From an uncultured Prevotellaceae bacterium (lineage in GTDB: Bacteria > Bacteroidota > Bacteroidia > Bacteroidales > Bacteroidaceae): a stretch of 61,404 nt of DNA. A program made the position numbers and the translations under genes. Shown piece by piece: positions 42,284-52,008 of the stretch (position 1 is the stretch's first letter; the number at the start of each line of letters is the position of its first letter). A model generated the notes under the pieces. That model did not search any database. It was not told the origin of the DNA and was given only the letters and a program-made list of their open reading frames with translations. The stretch lies in assembly GCA_902788605.1 (NCBI GenBank), contig CADAKX010000012.1:1-61404 (forward strand). The letters run 5' to 3'.

Positions 42284-43831
42284 TTAGAAAGGCATGGGCT
42301 CAGAGGGGCCTCCAGCAAAGGGATTATATCCATCTGGCATGGGTGCGGGACCATCATTGCCGTTAATCTTAGACTCGAGGAATTGTCCCTGATTGCCAGC
42401 TTCTCCATTAGCATTTGTAGCAAGACGACCTTCCTCAGGATTCTCAAATCGGGTGAACTCACCACGGAAATTGAGCAGGACATCGCCTGTGGCACCTTTA
42501 CGGTGCTTAGCAATGATAATTTCCGCCATGCCGTGGAGGTCGCGGCCCTTATCGTCTTGGAAAATGTGATAGTATTCAGGACGGTGAACAAATAGCACCA
42601 TGTCGGCATCCTGCTCGATAGCACCCGACTCACGCAGGTCGGAGAGTTGTGGGCGTTTTCCTTCAAGGCCTTCGCGGCTCTCTACACCACGGTTCAACTG
42701 TGACAAGGCGAGGATGGGAATATCCAACTCCTTGGCAAGACCTTTCAGTGAACGAGATATAGTAGACACCTCTTCTTGACGGCTGGAGAAACGCATACCG
42801 TTGGCATTCATCAGCTGCAGATAGTCAATCATGATAATCTTGACACCATGTTCGCGTACTAAACGACGAGCCTTGGTACGCAGTTCGAAGACGGAAAGAC
42901 CGGGTGTGTCATCTACATATAGAGGGGCTCCGATGAGCGCATTGACGCGTTTGTCCAAGCGGTCCCATTCATCAGGCTGAAGTTGTCCATTCAGAATCTT
43001 CTTACCAGAAATCTCACATGCATTAGAGATAAGACGATTAACCAACTGAACATTTGACATCTCAAGAGAGAAGAAGGCGATGGGGATGTGGTTGTCGGCA
43101 GCAATGTTCTTGGCCATCGATAGTGCAAAGGCTGTCTTACCCATGGCAGGGCGTCCTGCAATAATCACGAGGTCTGATGGCTGCCATCCACTGGTTTTGT
43201 CATCAAGCCCCGTGTAGCCACTAGTGATACCCGTAAGACCATCCGTGTTGGCGGCAGCCTTCTGAATGACAGAAATAGCCTGGGATACCACAGGGTCGAT
43301 TTGGGTATAGTCCTTCTTCATATTCTTCTGAGAGAGTTCGAAGAGGGCACCCTCGGCGTGCTGCATCAGGTCGTCAACGTCAATCGTTTCGTCGAAGGCT
43401 TTCGTTTCCACATCGCTGGCAAACGAGATGAGCTGACGTGCCAGTGACTTTTGTGCCACGATGCGGGCGTGGTATTCCACATGGGCTGAAGATGCCACAC
43501 GCGAAGATATCTCGGCTATATATGCCGGACCACCAATCTCCTCCAGTTGTCCCGACTTTGCCAGTTGCTCAGCTACTGTAAGAACATCCACAGGCTGCTC
43601 GTTCATCGAAAGTTGCTGGATGGCACTGTAGATAATCTGGTTGCGAGGCTCATAGAAACTCTCGGGACGCAGAATCTCACAGACAACGGCATAAGCGTCT
43701 TTGTCTATAAGAAGAGCACCCAATACGGCACGTTCTACGTCTAGTGCCTGAGGCTGGATATGAGCGTATGTGTTGTCAACAGACGGCTGTTTTTTTGCCT
43801 GTCGACGTGTAGGGGAATTCTGCTGTGGCAT
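42284..43831 (-). CDS. dnaB: Replicative DNA helicase
   Basis: DnaB unwinds DNA at the replication fork. The start is MPQQNSPTRRQ; the upstream extension runs through the promoter. The 515-residue protein has the N-terminal primase-interacting domain (ALDVERAVLGALLIDKDAYAVV) and the RecA-like domain with Walker A GRPAMGKTAFAL, Walker B KIIMIDYLQLMN, and the arginine-finger region SDLRESGAIEQDADMVLFVHRPEYY. The C-terminus is a Gly/Pro-rich tail. A TACCTTTG -7 element is at 43852-43859. Confidence 0.96.
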   Translation of the reverse strand: MPQQNSPTRRQAKKQPSVDNTYAHIQPQALDVERAVLGALLIDKDAYAVVCEILRPESFYEPRNQIIYSAIQQLSMNEQPVDVLTVAEQLAKSGQLEEIGGPAYIAEISSRVASSAHVEYHARIVAQKSLARQLISFASDVETKAFDETIDVDDLMQHAEGALFELSQKNMKKDYTQIDPVVSQAISVIQKAAANTDGLTGITSGYTGLDDKTSGWQPSDLVIIAGRPAMGKTAFALSMAKNIAADNHIPIAFFSLEMSNVQLVNRLISNACEISGKKILNGQLQPDEWDRLDKRVNALIGAPLYVDDTPGLSVFELRTKARRLVREHGVKIIMIDYLQLMNANGMRFSSRQEEVSTISRSLKGLAKELDIPILALSQLNRGVESREGLEGKRPQLSDLRESGAIEQDADMVLFVHRPEYYHIFQDDKGRDLHGMAEIIIAKHRKGATGDVLLNFRGEFTRFENPEEGRLATNANGEAGNQGQFLESKINGNDGPAPMPDGYNPFAGGPSEPMPF

Positions 43832-43851
43832 AATTTTTTTGTTTTGTGATG

Positions 43852-43859
43852 CAAAGGTA
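43852..43859 (-). promoter_or_regulatory. dnaB promoter (-7 element)
   Basis: TACCTTTG on the minus strand, 20 bp upstream of the dnaB ATG. Confidence 0.6.
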
Positions 43860-43969
43860 ATCATTTTTTTTGTGAAGGAAAGGGTCATGGAGAAAAATTT
43901 TTTTAATATGGGTTAAACTTTAAATAACGTAACGCGTCAAAAGTTCAGTTGAATAAAAAACAAGCAATA

Positions 43970-46900
43970 ATGAAAAGACTTCTATTCACGATGGCCGTCG
44001 TTTTTTCGGCCCTTTCTTTGCAGGCTCAGCGCACCATCACTGGTACAGTGGTGGAAGGCGATACCCAAGAGTCAGTGATTCAGGCAACAGTTTCTTTGTT
44101 AAAAGCTGACAGTACGAAAGTCACCAATGCCGTAACCAACATGAATGGTCAGTTCTCGCTGACCGCTCCCGCCGATGGTAAGTACATCGTTCGTGTAACG
44201 TATGTGGGCTACAAATCATTGGCGAAAAACGTAACGATGGCTGGCAAACCCGTGAACATGGGTAAACTGACTATCAATCCTGATGCTGTGATGCTGAAAG
44301 GTGCGACAGTTACCTCACATCTGGCCAAGGTTCAGTCTAAGGGTGATACCCTGATTTTTAATGCTGATGCCTATCGCACCCCAGAGGGTTCTGTTGTTGA
44401 GGAATTGGTAAAGCGTATGCCAGGCGCTGAACTCGACGACGACGGCAATATTAAGATTAATGGTAAGACCGTGACGAAGATTAAGGTGGATGGTAAGGAG
44501 TTTGGTGATTCCAAGACAGCACTGAAGAACCTGCCTACCTCTATTATAGAAAAGGTACGCGCGTATGACGAAAAGAGTGACCTGGCCCGTATTACTGGTA
44601 TCGATGATGGTAACGAGCAGACAGTGCTCGACTTTGGTATCCGTGCCGGCATGAACCGTGGTACGATGATGAATGTTGACCTGGGCAAGGGTACTAAGGA
44701 CCGCTATACGGGCCGTCTGTTTGGTATGTACATGCGTGACGACTATCGTGTAATGGGTATGTTCAACGCCAACAACACCAATGACATGGGCATGGGTGGC
44801 GGTGGCGGCCGACGCTTTGGTGGAGGTATGGGCATGGGAGGCGGTGGCCTCAATGCTGCCAAGACAGGTATGATTAACTTGAACTACGAAAAGACCGATC
44901 TCATTATTGCACAAGCCAGTGTCAACTTTAACCATCGCGATGGCGACTCATGGTCACGCCGTTCAAGCGAGAACTTCGTAGGTTCTACCTCTTCTTTCCA
45001 GAACTCTATCAACCAGAACTACTCTCGTTCAAACAACTGGAGCGTTACAGGTCGTGTGGAGTGGACTCCCGATACCCTTTGGAATATTTCATTCCGTCCC
45101 AACTGGAGCTTTGGTACCAACGATGGCACAGGCAACAGCACCTCTGCCACCTTTAATGCTGATCCCTATGATATTGTCAACGAACAGATTACTTCGGCAG
45201 TAATTTCAGAGCTTTTGAAGAACACTAATTCTAATGGCGATGACGTTTATAGTAAGTTGCGTAATATTGCTGTCAACGGTTCAGCTAATAAGTCGCTTAC
45301 ATATGGCGAGAACAAGCGTTTGGGCGGAACCCTTCAGATTAACCGCCTGCTCAACGGTCGTGGTCGTAACATCACTTTGCAGTTAACAGGTAACTATAGC
45401 GACAATGAGAACCAGCAGTTGTCTAACAACTTCACACGTCTCTTTAAGAGTACCACAACCTTTAATGGCGTGAGCGGACTGGACAACTATCAGACCAACC
45501 GCTATACCCTGGCACCCACTAAGTCGTATGACTACAGCGCACGCGCCACTTATAGTGAGCCCATCGCCTATGCCACATTCCTGCAGTTCAGCTATACCTT
45601 CCAGTATCGTTACAACGAGAATGACCGTAAGACGTTCGACTATTCAGATCCCTTGCTCAGCGACCCCACAAAGGGCTTCGACTGGACAGGCGTTTATCCC
45701 TCATATCGCACTTGGAGCGACTACTTTGATATTATCCAGAATGGCTACTCTCCTTCAACAGGCGATGCCTACTATACCAAGGACCAGAGCCGCTATTCAG
45801 CCTATAAGAACTACATCCACACAGGTGAGGTGATGTTGCGCTTCATTCGCAATACCTATGACTTCAATGTTGGTGTGCAGGTCATTCCACAGACCTCAGA
45901 ATACACCCAGCGCTATCTTGGCGTTGACACTGTAGTTAATCGTTCAGTCATCAACTGGAGTCCTACGGCAAACTTCCGCTGGCGTTTCTCTCAGCAGGGT
46001 AACCTCCGCTTCGAGTATCGCGGTAGCACCAGTCAGCCCTCTATTGACCAGTTGCTCGTTATCAACGACGATACCAACCCTCTTAACAAGACCACAGGTA
46101 ATCCTGACCTGAAGCCTTCGTTCACCCAGAGCTTCGGCCTGCGCTATAACGACTACTTCCAGGAGCATCAGCGTTTCATCTTTGCCAACCTGAACTTCTC
46201 GACAACGGCTAACAGCATTGCCAACAAGGTGACCTATGATCCCAATACTGGTGGACAGTCTTCACGTCCAGAGAATATCAATGGTAACTGGAATGCTGGC
46301 GGTAACATCACGTTCAACTCAGCCATCGATTCACTTGGCTACTTCAGCTATAATATCTCGCTGCAGGAGAACTTTAACCACCGTGTGGGCTATGTTGTCA
46401 AGAACAAGGAGTCAGTACGCAACATCACCAACTCTCACAACATGGGTGGTCGTCTCGGCACCAGCTATCGTAATGATTGGTTAGAGGTTGAGGTCAACGG
46501 TTCTTTGAACTACAACTACACTCGCAACGAACTTCAGCCCCAGTCAAACCTCGACACCTATACATTCTCTTACGGTTTCAACACCACTCTTCAGATGCCT
46601 TGGGGCTCACAGGTGACAACCGATATGAGTATGAACAGCCGTCGTGGTTATACCGATGCCTCGATGAACACCAACGAACTGATTTGGAATGCACAGATCT
46701 CTCATAGCTTGCTGCGTGGTAAGCCTTTGACTCTCTCGCTGCAGTTCTATGATATCCTTGGTCAGCAGTCTAACTTCTCACGCACCATCTCTGCTATGGC
46801 CCGTACCGATAACGAGTACAACGCCATCAACAGTTACGTGATGTTCCGTGCCAGCTATCGTCTTAACCTCTTTGGCACTCGTCAGGCCCGTATGGGTATG

Positions 46901-47059
46901 GGCATGGGTATGCCAATGGGCGGTGGCTTCGGTCCTGGAATGGGCGGTGGCAATCGCGGAGGTAATAACAATCGTGGTGGTGGCAACCGTGGTGGAGGCG
47001 GTGGCTTCGGCGGTGGACGTCCCATGGGCGGTGGCTTTGGTGGCCCCGGCATGTTCTAA
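43970..47059 (+). CDS. TonB-type outer-membrane beta-barrel protein with Gly/Met tail
   Basis: A 1029-residue outer-membrane protein. ATG 43970 gives a signal peptide (MKRLLFTMAVVFSALSLQAQ); the TTG 21 bp upstream is not needed. The N-terminal carboxypeptidase-regulatory-like domain (ITGTVVEGDTQESVIQATVSLL...) is followed by a plug-like region (GSVVEELVKRMPGAELDDDGNIKINGK) and an OMP_b-brl_3-type barrel rich in aromatic and polar strands. There is a Gly/Met-rich loop near 275-295 (MGMGGGGGRR...) and an exceptional C-terminal tail alternating MGMGMGMPMGGG with GNRGGNNNRGGG. No SusD partner is adjacent, so it is probably not a classic SusCD importer. Terminator at 47092-47123. Confidence 0.88.
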   Translation: MKRLLFTMAVVFSALSLQAQRTITGTVVEGDTQESVIQATVSLLKADSTKVTNAVTNMNGQFSLTAPADGKYIVRVTYVGYKSLAKNVTMAGKPVNMGKLTINPDAVMLKGATVTSHLAKVQSKGDTLIFNADAYRTPEGSVVEELVKRMPGAELDDDGNIKINGKTVTKIKVDGKEFGDSKTALKNLPTSIIEKVRAYDEKSDLARITGIDDGNEQTVLDFGIRAGMNRGTMMNVDLGKGTKDRYTGRLFGMYMRDDYRVMGMFNANNTNDMGMGGGGGRRFGGGMGMGGGGLNAAKTGMINLNYEKTDLIIAQASVNFNHRDGDSWSRRSSENFVGSTSSFQNSINQNYSRSNNWSVTGRVEWTPDTLWNISFRPNWSFGTNDGTGNSTSATFNADPYDIVNEQITSAVISELLKNTNSNGDDVYSKLRNIAVNGSANKSLTYGENKRLGGTLQINRLLNGRGRNITLQLTGNYSDNENQQLSNNFTRLFKSTTTFNGVSGLDNYQTNRYTLAPTKSYDYSARATYSEPIAYATFLQFSYTFQYRYNENDRKTFDYSDPLLSDPTKGFDWTGVYPSYRTWSDYFDIIQNGYSPSTGDAYYTKDQSRYSAYKNYIHTGEVMLRFIRNTYDFNVGVQVIPQTSEYTQRYLGVDTVVNRSVINWSPTANFRWRFSQQGNLRFEYRGSTSQPSIDQLLVINDDTNPLNKTTGNPDLKPSFTQSFGLRYNDYFQEHQRFIFANLNFSTTANSIANKVTYDPNTGGQSSRPENINGNWNAGGNITFNSAIDSLGYFSYNISLQENFNHRVGYVVKNKESVRNITNSHNMGGRLGTSYRNDWLEVEVNGSLNYNYTRNELQPQSNLDTYTFSYGFNTTLQMPWGSQVTTDMSMNSRRGYTDASMNTNELIWNAQISHSLLRGKPLTLSLQFYDILGQQSNFSRTISAMARTDNEYNAINSYVMFRASYRLNLFGTRQARMGMGMGMPMGGGFGPGMGGGNRGGNNNRGGGNRGGGGGFGGGRPMGGGFGGPGMF

Positions 47060-47091
47060 AAGATAAAGACCAACACAAAATTCATAAAGGA

Positions 47092-47130
47092 AAAAGGTTT
47101 CGGAAATTCTTCCGAAACCTTTTGTTTTTT
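47092..47130. terminator. Bidirectional terminator after TonB-type gene
   Basis: AAAAGGTTTCGGAA (47092-47105) pairs with TTCCGAAACCTTTT (47110-47123), then GTTTTTTG. It can also act on the convergent nusB operon. Confidence 0.85.
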
Positions 47131-47179
47131 GTTTGTAAGAACAACGTTCTTACAGACAGAACGTCAGCGTTCCAATGGC

Positions 47180-47626
47180 TTACTCAGCATCCTTGCGGTC
47201 GTCGATATTGTCGCCCTCAGTGGGCTTCATCTCTTCCTTGAAATCGCTAATACCATTCTCAATGAGGATGTTATACCATTGGATGAGCTTCTTGATGTCG
47301 CTGCTGTGAACGCGGTCGCGATCGAAGTTGGGCAGCACCTTAGCGAAGTACTCGCGCAGTTCGTCGCCATCGGCCTTCTTATAATCTACAGATGACTTTT
47401 TGCCATTCTCAAGGGTCTTCAGGCTCTCGAGTACGTCCATCAGGGGCACGTCGTCGGTATCAGTAAACATGGCGATGTCAGCCAATGAGGTGATGCGGTC
47501 AGAGCCAAAGGCAGGCTGGCGACGGTGTGTGGCGTCAAGTGCCTCGACAATAAGATTGTTCTTGCCGCGTGAAACGAGTTTGTAAAGGCCGGGCTTTCCG
47601 GCAATAGCTAAAATTGTCTGTTGCAT
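47180..47626 (-). CDS. DUF5606 domain protein
   Basis: A 148-residue cytoplasmic protein of the DUF5606 family. The N-terminal domain opens ILAIAGKPGLYKLVSRGKNNLIVEALD, then SDRITSLADIAMFTDTDDVPLMDVL, with an acidic C-terminal tail. Function is not established. It is the last gene of the nusB-yajC-ybbR-coaE-DUF5606 operon, 6 bp after coaE. Confidence 0.85.
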   Translation of the reverse strand: MQQTILAIAGKPGLYKLVSRGKNNLIVEALDATHRRQPAFGSDRITSLADIAMFTDTDDVPLMDVLESLKTLENGKKSSVDYKKADGDELREYFAKVLPNFDRDRVHSSDIKKLIQWYNILIENGISDFKEEMKPTEGDNIDDRKDAE

Positions 47627-47632
47627 GATATT

Positions 47633-48190
47633 CTATTCTTTTATATTATTAATAATGTGTTCTATTTGGGGCTCCAGGGGGCGTCCGTCGTTGATGATTT
47701 CGAACTGGGCACGTTGCTGGAGTTGGGACTGCGGCCACTGCTTGTTGATCCAGGCGAGGGCCGACTCGCGACTAATATGGTCGCGCTGCATGATGCGCTC
47801 AAGGCGCACATTGAGAGGCGCTGTCACGACGATGACACTATCTACCAGATGGTCGAAGCCAGACTCATAGAGGATGGCGCATTCCATCCATTGCATGCCG
47901 CTCTGCAGGAAGTCTTCTGCTACAGCGGGGTGAACAATAGCATTGATGGCCTGTTTATTCTCTTCGGAAGCCATCAGGAAGTTTGCTACTTCTGCCTTGT
48001 TGAGTAGTCCGTCTGCATGGTAAGCCTTTGGGCCAATGAGTTGGCACAGTTGTTGGCGGATGATGGGGGAAGTGCGCATCAGTCGCTTTGCTGCATTATC
48101 GCAATCATAGATACTGATTCCTCTGGTAGTCAACAACCGACACACGTAGCTTTTCCCACTTCCAATGCCTCCAGTAATGGCTATCTTCAT
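47633..48190 (-). CDS. coaE: Dephospho-CoA kinase
   Basis: The final step of coenzyme A synthesis, phosphorylating dephospho-CoA. The 185-residue protein begins with the P-loop GGIGSGKSYV (7-16). It continues with typical CoaE features: IYDCDNAAKRLM, an IVHPAV motif and a CIL/VDSVIVVTAPLNVRLERIMQRD segment. It lies 1 bp downstream of the ybbR gene. Confidence 0.93.
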   Translation of the reverse strand: MKIAITGGIGSGKSYVCRLLTTRGISIYDCDNAAKRLMRTSPIIRQQLCQLIGPKAYHADGLLNKAEVANFLMASEENKQAINAIVHPAVAEDFLQSGMQWMECAILYESGFDHLVDSVIVVTAPLNVRLERIMQRDHISRESALAWINKQWPQSQLQQRAQFEIINDGRPLEPQIEHIINNIKE

Positions 48191-48191
48191 T

Positions 48192-49172
48192 TTAATACTG
48201 TTCTTCTATCAGATAATCAACCTTGGTGTTAGCCAGTGATGCACGTGTGATGCCGTCTGGCTTCTGGCGTAGCGTAATGGTGCATTTGCCCGAAGGGTCT
48301 TTGCTGAACTCGTTGTAATCGGCTACAACCAAGAAGTCTTGTGGGGCAATCTTCCGGTAGTTTTTCATGCCGGTAACAAAATGTACTGTAACTTTTGTGG
48401 GGAAGGTGCGCAATACTTTGCCCTTTGGCATGTTGATGCCAACGATAGGTACGTCGTCGATGCTCTCTTCGGTGAGAATGTCGGTATAGAAGTGTGCCGT
48501 GACGTTATCGGGAACCATCTTGACACCGTTGATGCGTTGTAGACGTGTGTTGACAACTAGCGTGTCGCGTACGTCGGTGCGATTAATCTCTTCGGTGGTT
48601 ACCCATTTGATGCTGTCTAGCTTATGACGTGAAGCATATATGATAACGCTGTCGGGCGAGAGTGTCGTCTTCGAGATGAAGAGCATGTCTTGTGGTGTGA
48701 CGTTGCTTTGAAGTATCACGGGAACCTTTTTGCGCTCACCATAATTATAATAAAAGGTGAGTTTGTCAGGCTTGATAGCTTCTAACTTGGTTGAGGCGGG
48801 TAGCTTCGATTCTATCAGACGGCGCAGGTCGTTGCTAGACAGATGTCCAATACCATGGGATTCTGCATGACGTTCAAAGTCCACTTCGATAGGCTGGCTG
48901 TTGATACCGTATATGATGTTAATCAGATTAAAGCCTTTATCGCAGATGGTCACGCGTACACTATCTTGGTCTCCCGAGGTGATGATGACATTCTTTGGCA
49001 CATGCGTGATGTGGACGTTAATCTTCACTTCGCGCGTATAGGTCTCGTTGAGCGTCATAACCAGCCAAAAGATGCCTGATAACAGCAGAAAGGCCAAAAA
49101 AATCAGTAATTCCCTGTTAGCGGAACTAAACAGGAAATTACTGATTGTACGGATGATACCCGGAACTTTCAA
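48192..49172 (-). CDS. YbbR-domain membrane protein (CdaR-like)
   Basis: A 326-residue protein with one N-terminal transmembrane helix (LLIFLAFLLLSGIFWLVMTL) and several YbbR repeats in the extracytoplasmic part (for example VITSGDQDSVRVTICDKGFNLI, VPVILQSNVTPQDMLFISKTTLSPDSVIIYAS). In Firmicutes YbbR/CdaR modulates the diadenylate cyclase; no cyclase gene is adjacent here. It is embedded in the nusB-yajC-ybbR-coaE operon. Confidence 0.88.
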   Translation of the reverse strand: MKVPGIIRTISNFLFSSANRELLIFLAFLLLSGIFWLVMTLNETYTREVKINVHITHVPKNVIITSGDQDSVRVTICDKGFNLINIIYGINSQPIEVDFERHAESHGIGHLSSNDLRRLIESKLPASTKLEAIKPDKLTFYYNYGERKKVPVILQSNVTPQDMLFISKTTLSPDSVIIYASRHKLDSIKWVTTEEINRTDVRDTLVVNTRLQRINGVKMVPDNVTAHFYTDILTEESIDDVPIVGINMPKGKVLRTFPTKVTVHFVTGMKNYRKIAPQDFLVVADYNEFSKDPSGKCTITLRQKPDGITRASLANTKVDYLIEEQY

Positions 49173-49198
49173 AGTGTCAATACCTTTAGTATAGTGAC

Positions 49199-49522
49199 TT
49201 ACTTCTGCAGATTGGTGCTTGTTGTGTCTCTATAAACGAAGCCTTTGTCTACAGTGATAACGACATCGCGGGCAATCTCCACCTCAACGGTGTTCTTAGC
49301 CAGGTCGATGCTCTTGACGGTACCATAGATACCACCACCAGTCACCACCTGTGTGCCACGCTGAAGTTCGTTCTGGAACTTCTGGATTTCCTTACGCTGT
49401 TTCTGTTGAGGACGGATCATAAAGAACCACATGATACCGAAGATGGCTACCATCATCAGGATCATACTCAATCCTCCGCCCTGTGCTCCAGCCCCTTGGG
49501 CTGCTAAAAAGAGATTTGTCAT
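49199..49522 (-). CDS. yajC: Preprotein translocase subunit YajC
   Basis: A 107-residue auxiliary protein of the SecDF translocase. It has one transmembrane segment (LSMILMMVAIFGIMWFFMI) followed by the signature RPQQKQRKEIQKFQNELQRGTQVVTGGGIYGTVKSI. It lies between nusB and the ybbR gene. Confidence 0.94.
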   Translation of the reverse strand: MTNLFLAAQGAGAQGGGLSMILMMVAIFGIMWFFMIRPQQKQRKEIQKFQNELQRGTQVVTGGGIYGTVKSIDLAKNTVEVEIARDVVITVDKGFVYRDTTSTNLQK

Positions 49523-49547
49523 TGTTGTTTGTTATGTTGTTAGTTTC

Positions 49548-50495
49548 TTATTTATTATCTTTCTTTTCGTCCATGTGCTTCAGCAGACGGCCTGTGTGAA
49601 TAAGGTGACGGGCAATGGCATCGAGCATACCATTGATATAGCCGCTACTGCGTGGGGTAGAGTAGAGCTTAGCCAAGTCAACAAACTCGTTGATGGTGAC
49701 GCTGACGGGGATGCTGGGGAAGGTGAGCATCTCGGCAATGGCAATCTGCATGATGATGACATCCATGTAGGCCAGTCGCGAAAAGTCCCAATTGCGTGAA
49801 GCCTCGGTCATCATGCGCTGATACTCATCACCGTTGAGGATAGTGGCACGGAATAATTTGCGTGCATAGTCCTGCTCTTCCTCCGAATCATACTCAGGCA
49901 GGAGTTCTTGCTTCTCGCCGTTCTTTTCTTCGAAGCGCTTGATAGTCTTGATAACAAAGGTGTCGACCACCTCTTTATCGTCGTTCCAATAAAGACTCTG
50001 CTCTTCTAAGAGCTGATCTAAATCTTCGTTTTCCTGAATCAGGGTACGATACACACGGCGCCACAACTCGCGGTCAGCGGCATAGCTGTCTTCTGTACTC
50101 TCTAAATAGTCCTTGTAAAGCTGACTCTGTTCAATCTGTTCAAACAGTTTTCCAATAAATTCTGGGTAGTCAGCCCATGAACGGTTTTGTGTTTCCAAAA
50201 ATTCTGCCAGCTGCCTATTGTTCTCTAACTGCAAGGCGAAGCGATTGTACGCAAACTTCTGCGAAGGCTCTGCGAGTCCCTCGCGCTGGGCTCTTGCCTG
50301 GAGCACCTCCAGGCGTCGACGCGATTCTTTAGTGACGGCAACAATGAGAGCCAGCAGTTGGTTATAGAGGTCATAGGCCTTCGACAGGCTGAAAAAGAGC
50401 TCTTTCTCTGCTGTTTCCATGTTCTTGTTACCATTTTGATAGTACGCGTAGGTTAACTGAACAATCTTAATTCTAATGATTTCCCTATTAATCAT
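49548..50495 (-). CDS. nusB: Transcription antitermination protein NusB (long form)
   Basis: A 315-residue NusB-family protein. The characteristic NusB fold occupies the C-terminal part (ILNGDEYQRMMTEASRNWDFSRLAYMDVIIMQIAIAEMLTFPSIPVSVTINEFVDLAKLYSTPRSSGYINGMLDAI), with the conserved IPVSVTINE(F/Y)VDLAK motif; the N-terminal half is the extension usual in Bacteroidetes. It contributes to rRNA antitermination. It is first in the operon, with a TAAATTTG -7 element at 50521-50528. Confidence 0.93.
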   Translation of the reverse strand: MINREIIRIKIVQLTYAYYQNGNKNMETAEKELFFSLSKAYDLYNQLLALIVAVTKESRRRLEVLQARAQREGLAEPSQKFAYNRFALQLENNRQLAEFLETQNRSWADYPEFIGKLFEQIEQSQLYKDYLESTEDSYAADRELWRRVYRTLIQENEDLDQLLEEQSLYWNDDKEVVDTFVIKTIKRFEEKNGEKQELLPEYDSEEEQDYARKLFRATILNGDEYQRMMTEASRNWDFSRLAYMDVIIMQIAIAEMLTFPSIPVSVTINEFVDLAKLYSTPRSSGYINGMLDAIARHLIHTGRLLKHMDEKKDNK

Positions 50496-50520
50496 GCGGT
50501 ATGATGTTTTTTATCGGATG

Positions 50521-50528
50521 CAAATTTA
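50521..50528 (-). promoter_or_regulatory. nusB operon promoter (-7 element)
   Basis: TAAATTTG on the minus strand, 25 bp before the nusB ATG. Confidence 0.55.
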
Positions 50529-50612
50529 GTGAATTTTCCGTGATTACACAAGAAAAACATGCTTTTTTTAAATTTTTTCTATGAACAGTTATGTTTTATC
50601 AATTCTTTTTCG

Positions 50613-50620
50613 TACCTTTG
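50613..50620 (+). promoter_or_regulatory. rplY promoter (-7 element)
   Basis: TACCTTTG on the plus strand, leaving a leader of about 75 nt before the ATG at 50702. That leader is long compared with neighbouring genes. Confidence 0.6.
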
Positions 50621-50701
50621 CACCCGCTTTTTTCGTGTGATGGCGAATTAAGTCAAACAAATTTTATGTATAACAACTTAATTTAGAGTAACACAAACGT
50701 T

Positions 50702-51298
50702 ATGAAAGAAATCGCAATCAATGGCCAGAAGCGTGAGGCTACTGGCAAGAAGGCTTCAAAGGAAATCCGCAAGGAAGGTCTGGTTCCCTGTAACCTTTAT
50801 GGTGAGAAGAAGGGTGAGAATGGTCAGCCCGAGGCATTGGCATTCACCGCTTCATTCTCTGAGCTCCGCAAGGCAGTTTACACTCCTCACGTTTTCGTAG
50901 TGAACCTCACTATCGATGGTCAGGAGCACAAGGCAATCATCAAGGAGTTGCAGTTCCACCCCACCACAGACGCTCTGCTTCACGCTGACTTCTATGAGAT
51001 CAACGACACCAAGGCAATCACCGTTGGTATTCCCGTTAAGCTCAATGGTCTGGCTCAGGGTGTTCGCGACGGTGGTAAGCTGAACCTCTCAATCCGTAAG
51101 ATTGACGTTACCGCTCCCTACAAGCAGATTCCTGAGGTTCTCGAAATTGACGTTACCAACCTGGCACTGGGTAAGGCTATCAAGGTTGGCGAGTTGAGCT
51201 TCGAGGGTCTGACCCTGGCTACTCCCGCTCAGGTGGTTGTATGCTCAGTGAAGGAGACTCGTGCATCAAAGGCTGCCGCTGCTGCCGCTGCACAGTAA
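50702..51298 (+). CDS. rplY: 50S ribosomal protein L25/general stress protein Ctc
   Basis: The 198-residue long form of L25 (CTC family), which binds 5S rRNA. The L25 domain starts [33 protein letters not shown] and the C-terminal TL5-type extension follows ([33 protein letters not shown]). The C-terminus is Ala-rich ([10 protein letters not shown]). It precedes pth by 17 bp, a common and conserved rplY-pth arrangement. Confidence 0.95.
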   Translation: MKEIAINGQKREATGKKASKEIRKEGLVPCNLYGEKKGENGQPEALAFTASFSELRKAVYTPHVFVVNLTIDGQEHKAIIKELQFHPTTDALLHADFYEINDTKAITVGIPVKLNGLAQGVRDGGKLNLSIRKIDVTAPYKQIPEVLEIDVTNLALGKAIKVGELSFEGLTLATPAQVVVCSVKETRASKAAAAAAAQ

Positions 51299-51315
51299 TT
51301 ATTTTGATTTTCGTA

Positions 51316-51906
51316 ATGGAAAAGTACTTAATTGTAGGCTTGGGCAACGTAGGCTCTGAATACGAACAGACCCGCCACAATACAGGTTTTATGGTATTGG
51401 ACGCTTTTGCAAAGGCGTCCAATATCGTTTTTGATGATAAGCGTTATGGATTTGTGGCCGAGACATCGCTCAAGGGCCGCAAGGTCTTTTTGTTGAAGCC
51501 ATCTACGTATATGAACCTGAGTGGCAATGCTGTACGCTATTGGCTGAACAAAGAGAATATCGATCAGAAGAATCTGTTGGTGATTAGCGACGATGTGGCT
51601 TTGCCATTGGGCGCTTTTCGCTTGAAGGCTAATGGCTCGAATGGTGGCCATAACGGTTTGGGACATATTCAGCAACTCATAGGTCAGGATTATGCCCGTC
51701 TTCGCATGGGCATTGGCAACGACTATCCTCGCGGTGCTCAGGTGGACTGGGTGTTGGGACGCTATAGCGATGAGGAGATGCAGACGCTTCAGCCTTCCAT
51801 CGATATGGCCGGTGAGATTATCAAGAGTTTTGTGTTGGCTGGCATCAACATCACGATGAACCAGTACAACAAATTTGGTAAGACCCACCCCAAACCCCTC
51901 CCTTGA
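51316..51906 (+). CDS. pth: Peptidyl-tRNA hydrolase
   Basis: Pth releases peptidyl-tRNA. The start is [20 protein letters not shown]. Key residues are in place: N11, H21 (RHNTGF), the N in STYMNLSG, and D in VISDDVALP; 196 residues. The C-terminus runs into a GC-rich repeat (CCCACCCC...CCCTCCC, 51883-51902), so its last residues (KTHPKPLP) are probably repeat-derived. It is followed by the HslR-type gene. Confidence 0.95.
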   Translation: MEKYLIVGLGNVGSEYEQTRHNTGFMVLDAFAKASNIVFDDKRYGFVAETSLKGRKVFLLKPSTYMNLSGNAVRYWLNKENIDQKNLLVISDDVALPLGAFRLKANGSNGGHNGLGHIQQLIGQDYARLRMGIGNDYPRGAQVDWVLGRYSDEEMQTLQPSIDMAGEIIKSFVLAGINITMNQYNKFGKTHPKPLP

Positions 51907-52008
51907 GGGAGGGTCTTCTGATTGGTAAGAACCTTAGAACGATGCAGAAAAAAAACAATAGCAATAGTAATCAAGCACTCCTCCTGTCGGGAGGGGCTGG
52001 GGGTGGGT
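51883..52008. repeat. GC-rich REP-like inverted repeat across pth-hslR junction
   Basis: ACCCACCCCAAACCCCTCCC (51883-51902) is the imperfect complement of GGGAGGGGCTGGGGGTGGGT (51989-52008). Each is also followed or preceded by its own short hairpin (CCCTCCC TTGA GGGAGGG; CTCCTCC TGTC GGGAGG). Such repeats usually sit between genes; here they supply the pth 3' end and the hslR 5' end. Confidence 0.6.

Noticed and set aside
43970-47059. Polysaccharide-utilisation SusC
   Set aside because: No SusD-like gene follows; the next genes are the convergent DUF5606/coaE operon, and the barrel is of the OMP_b-brl_3 type.
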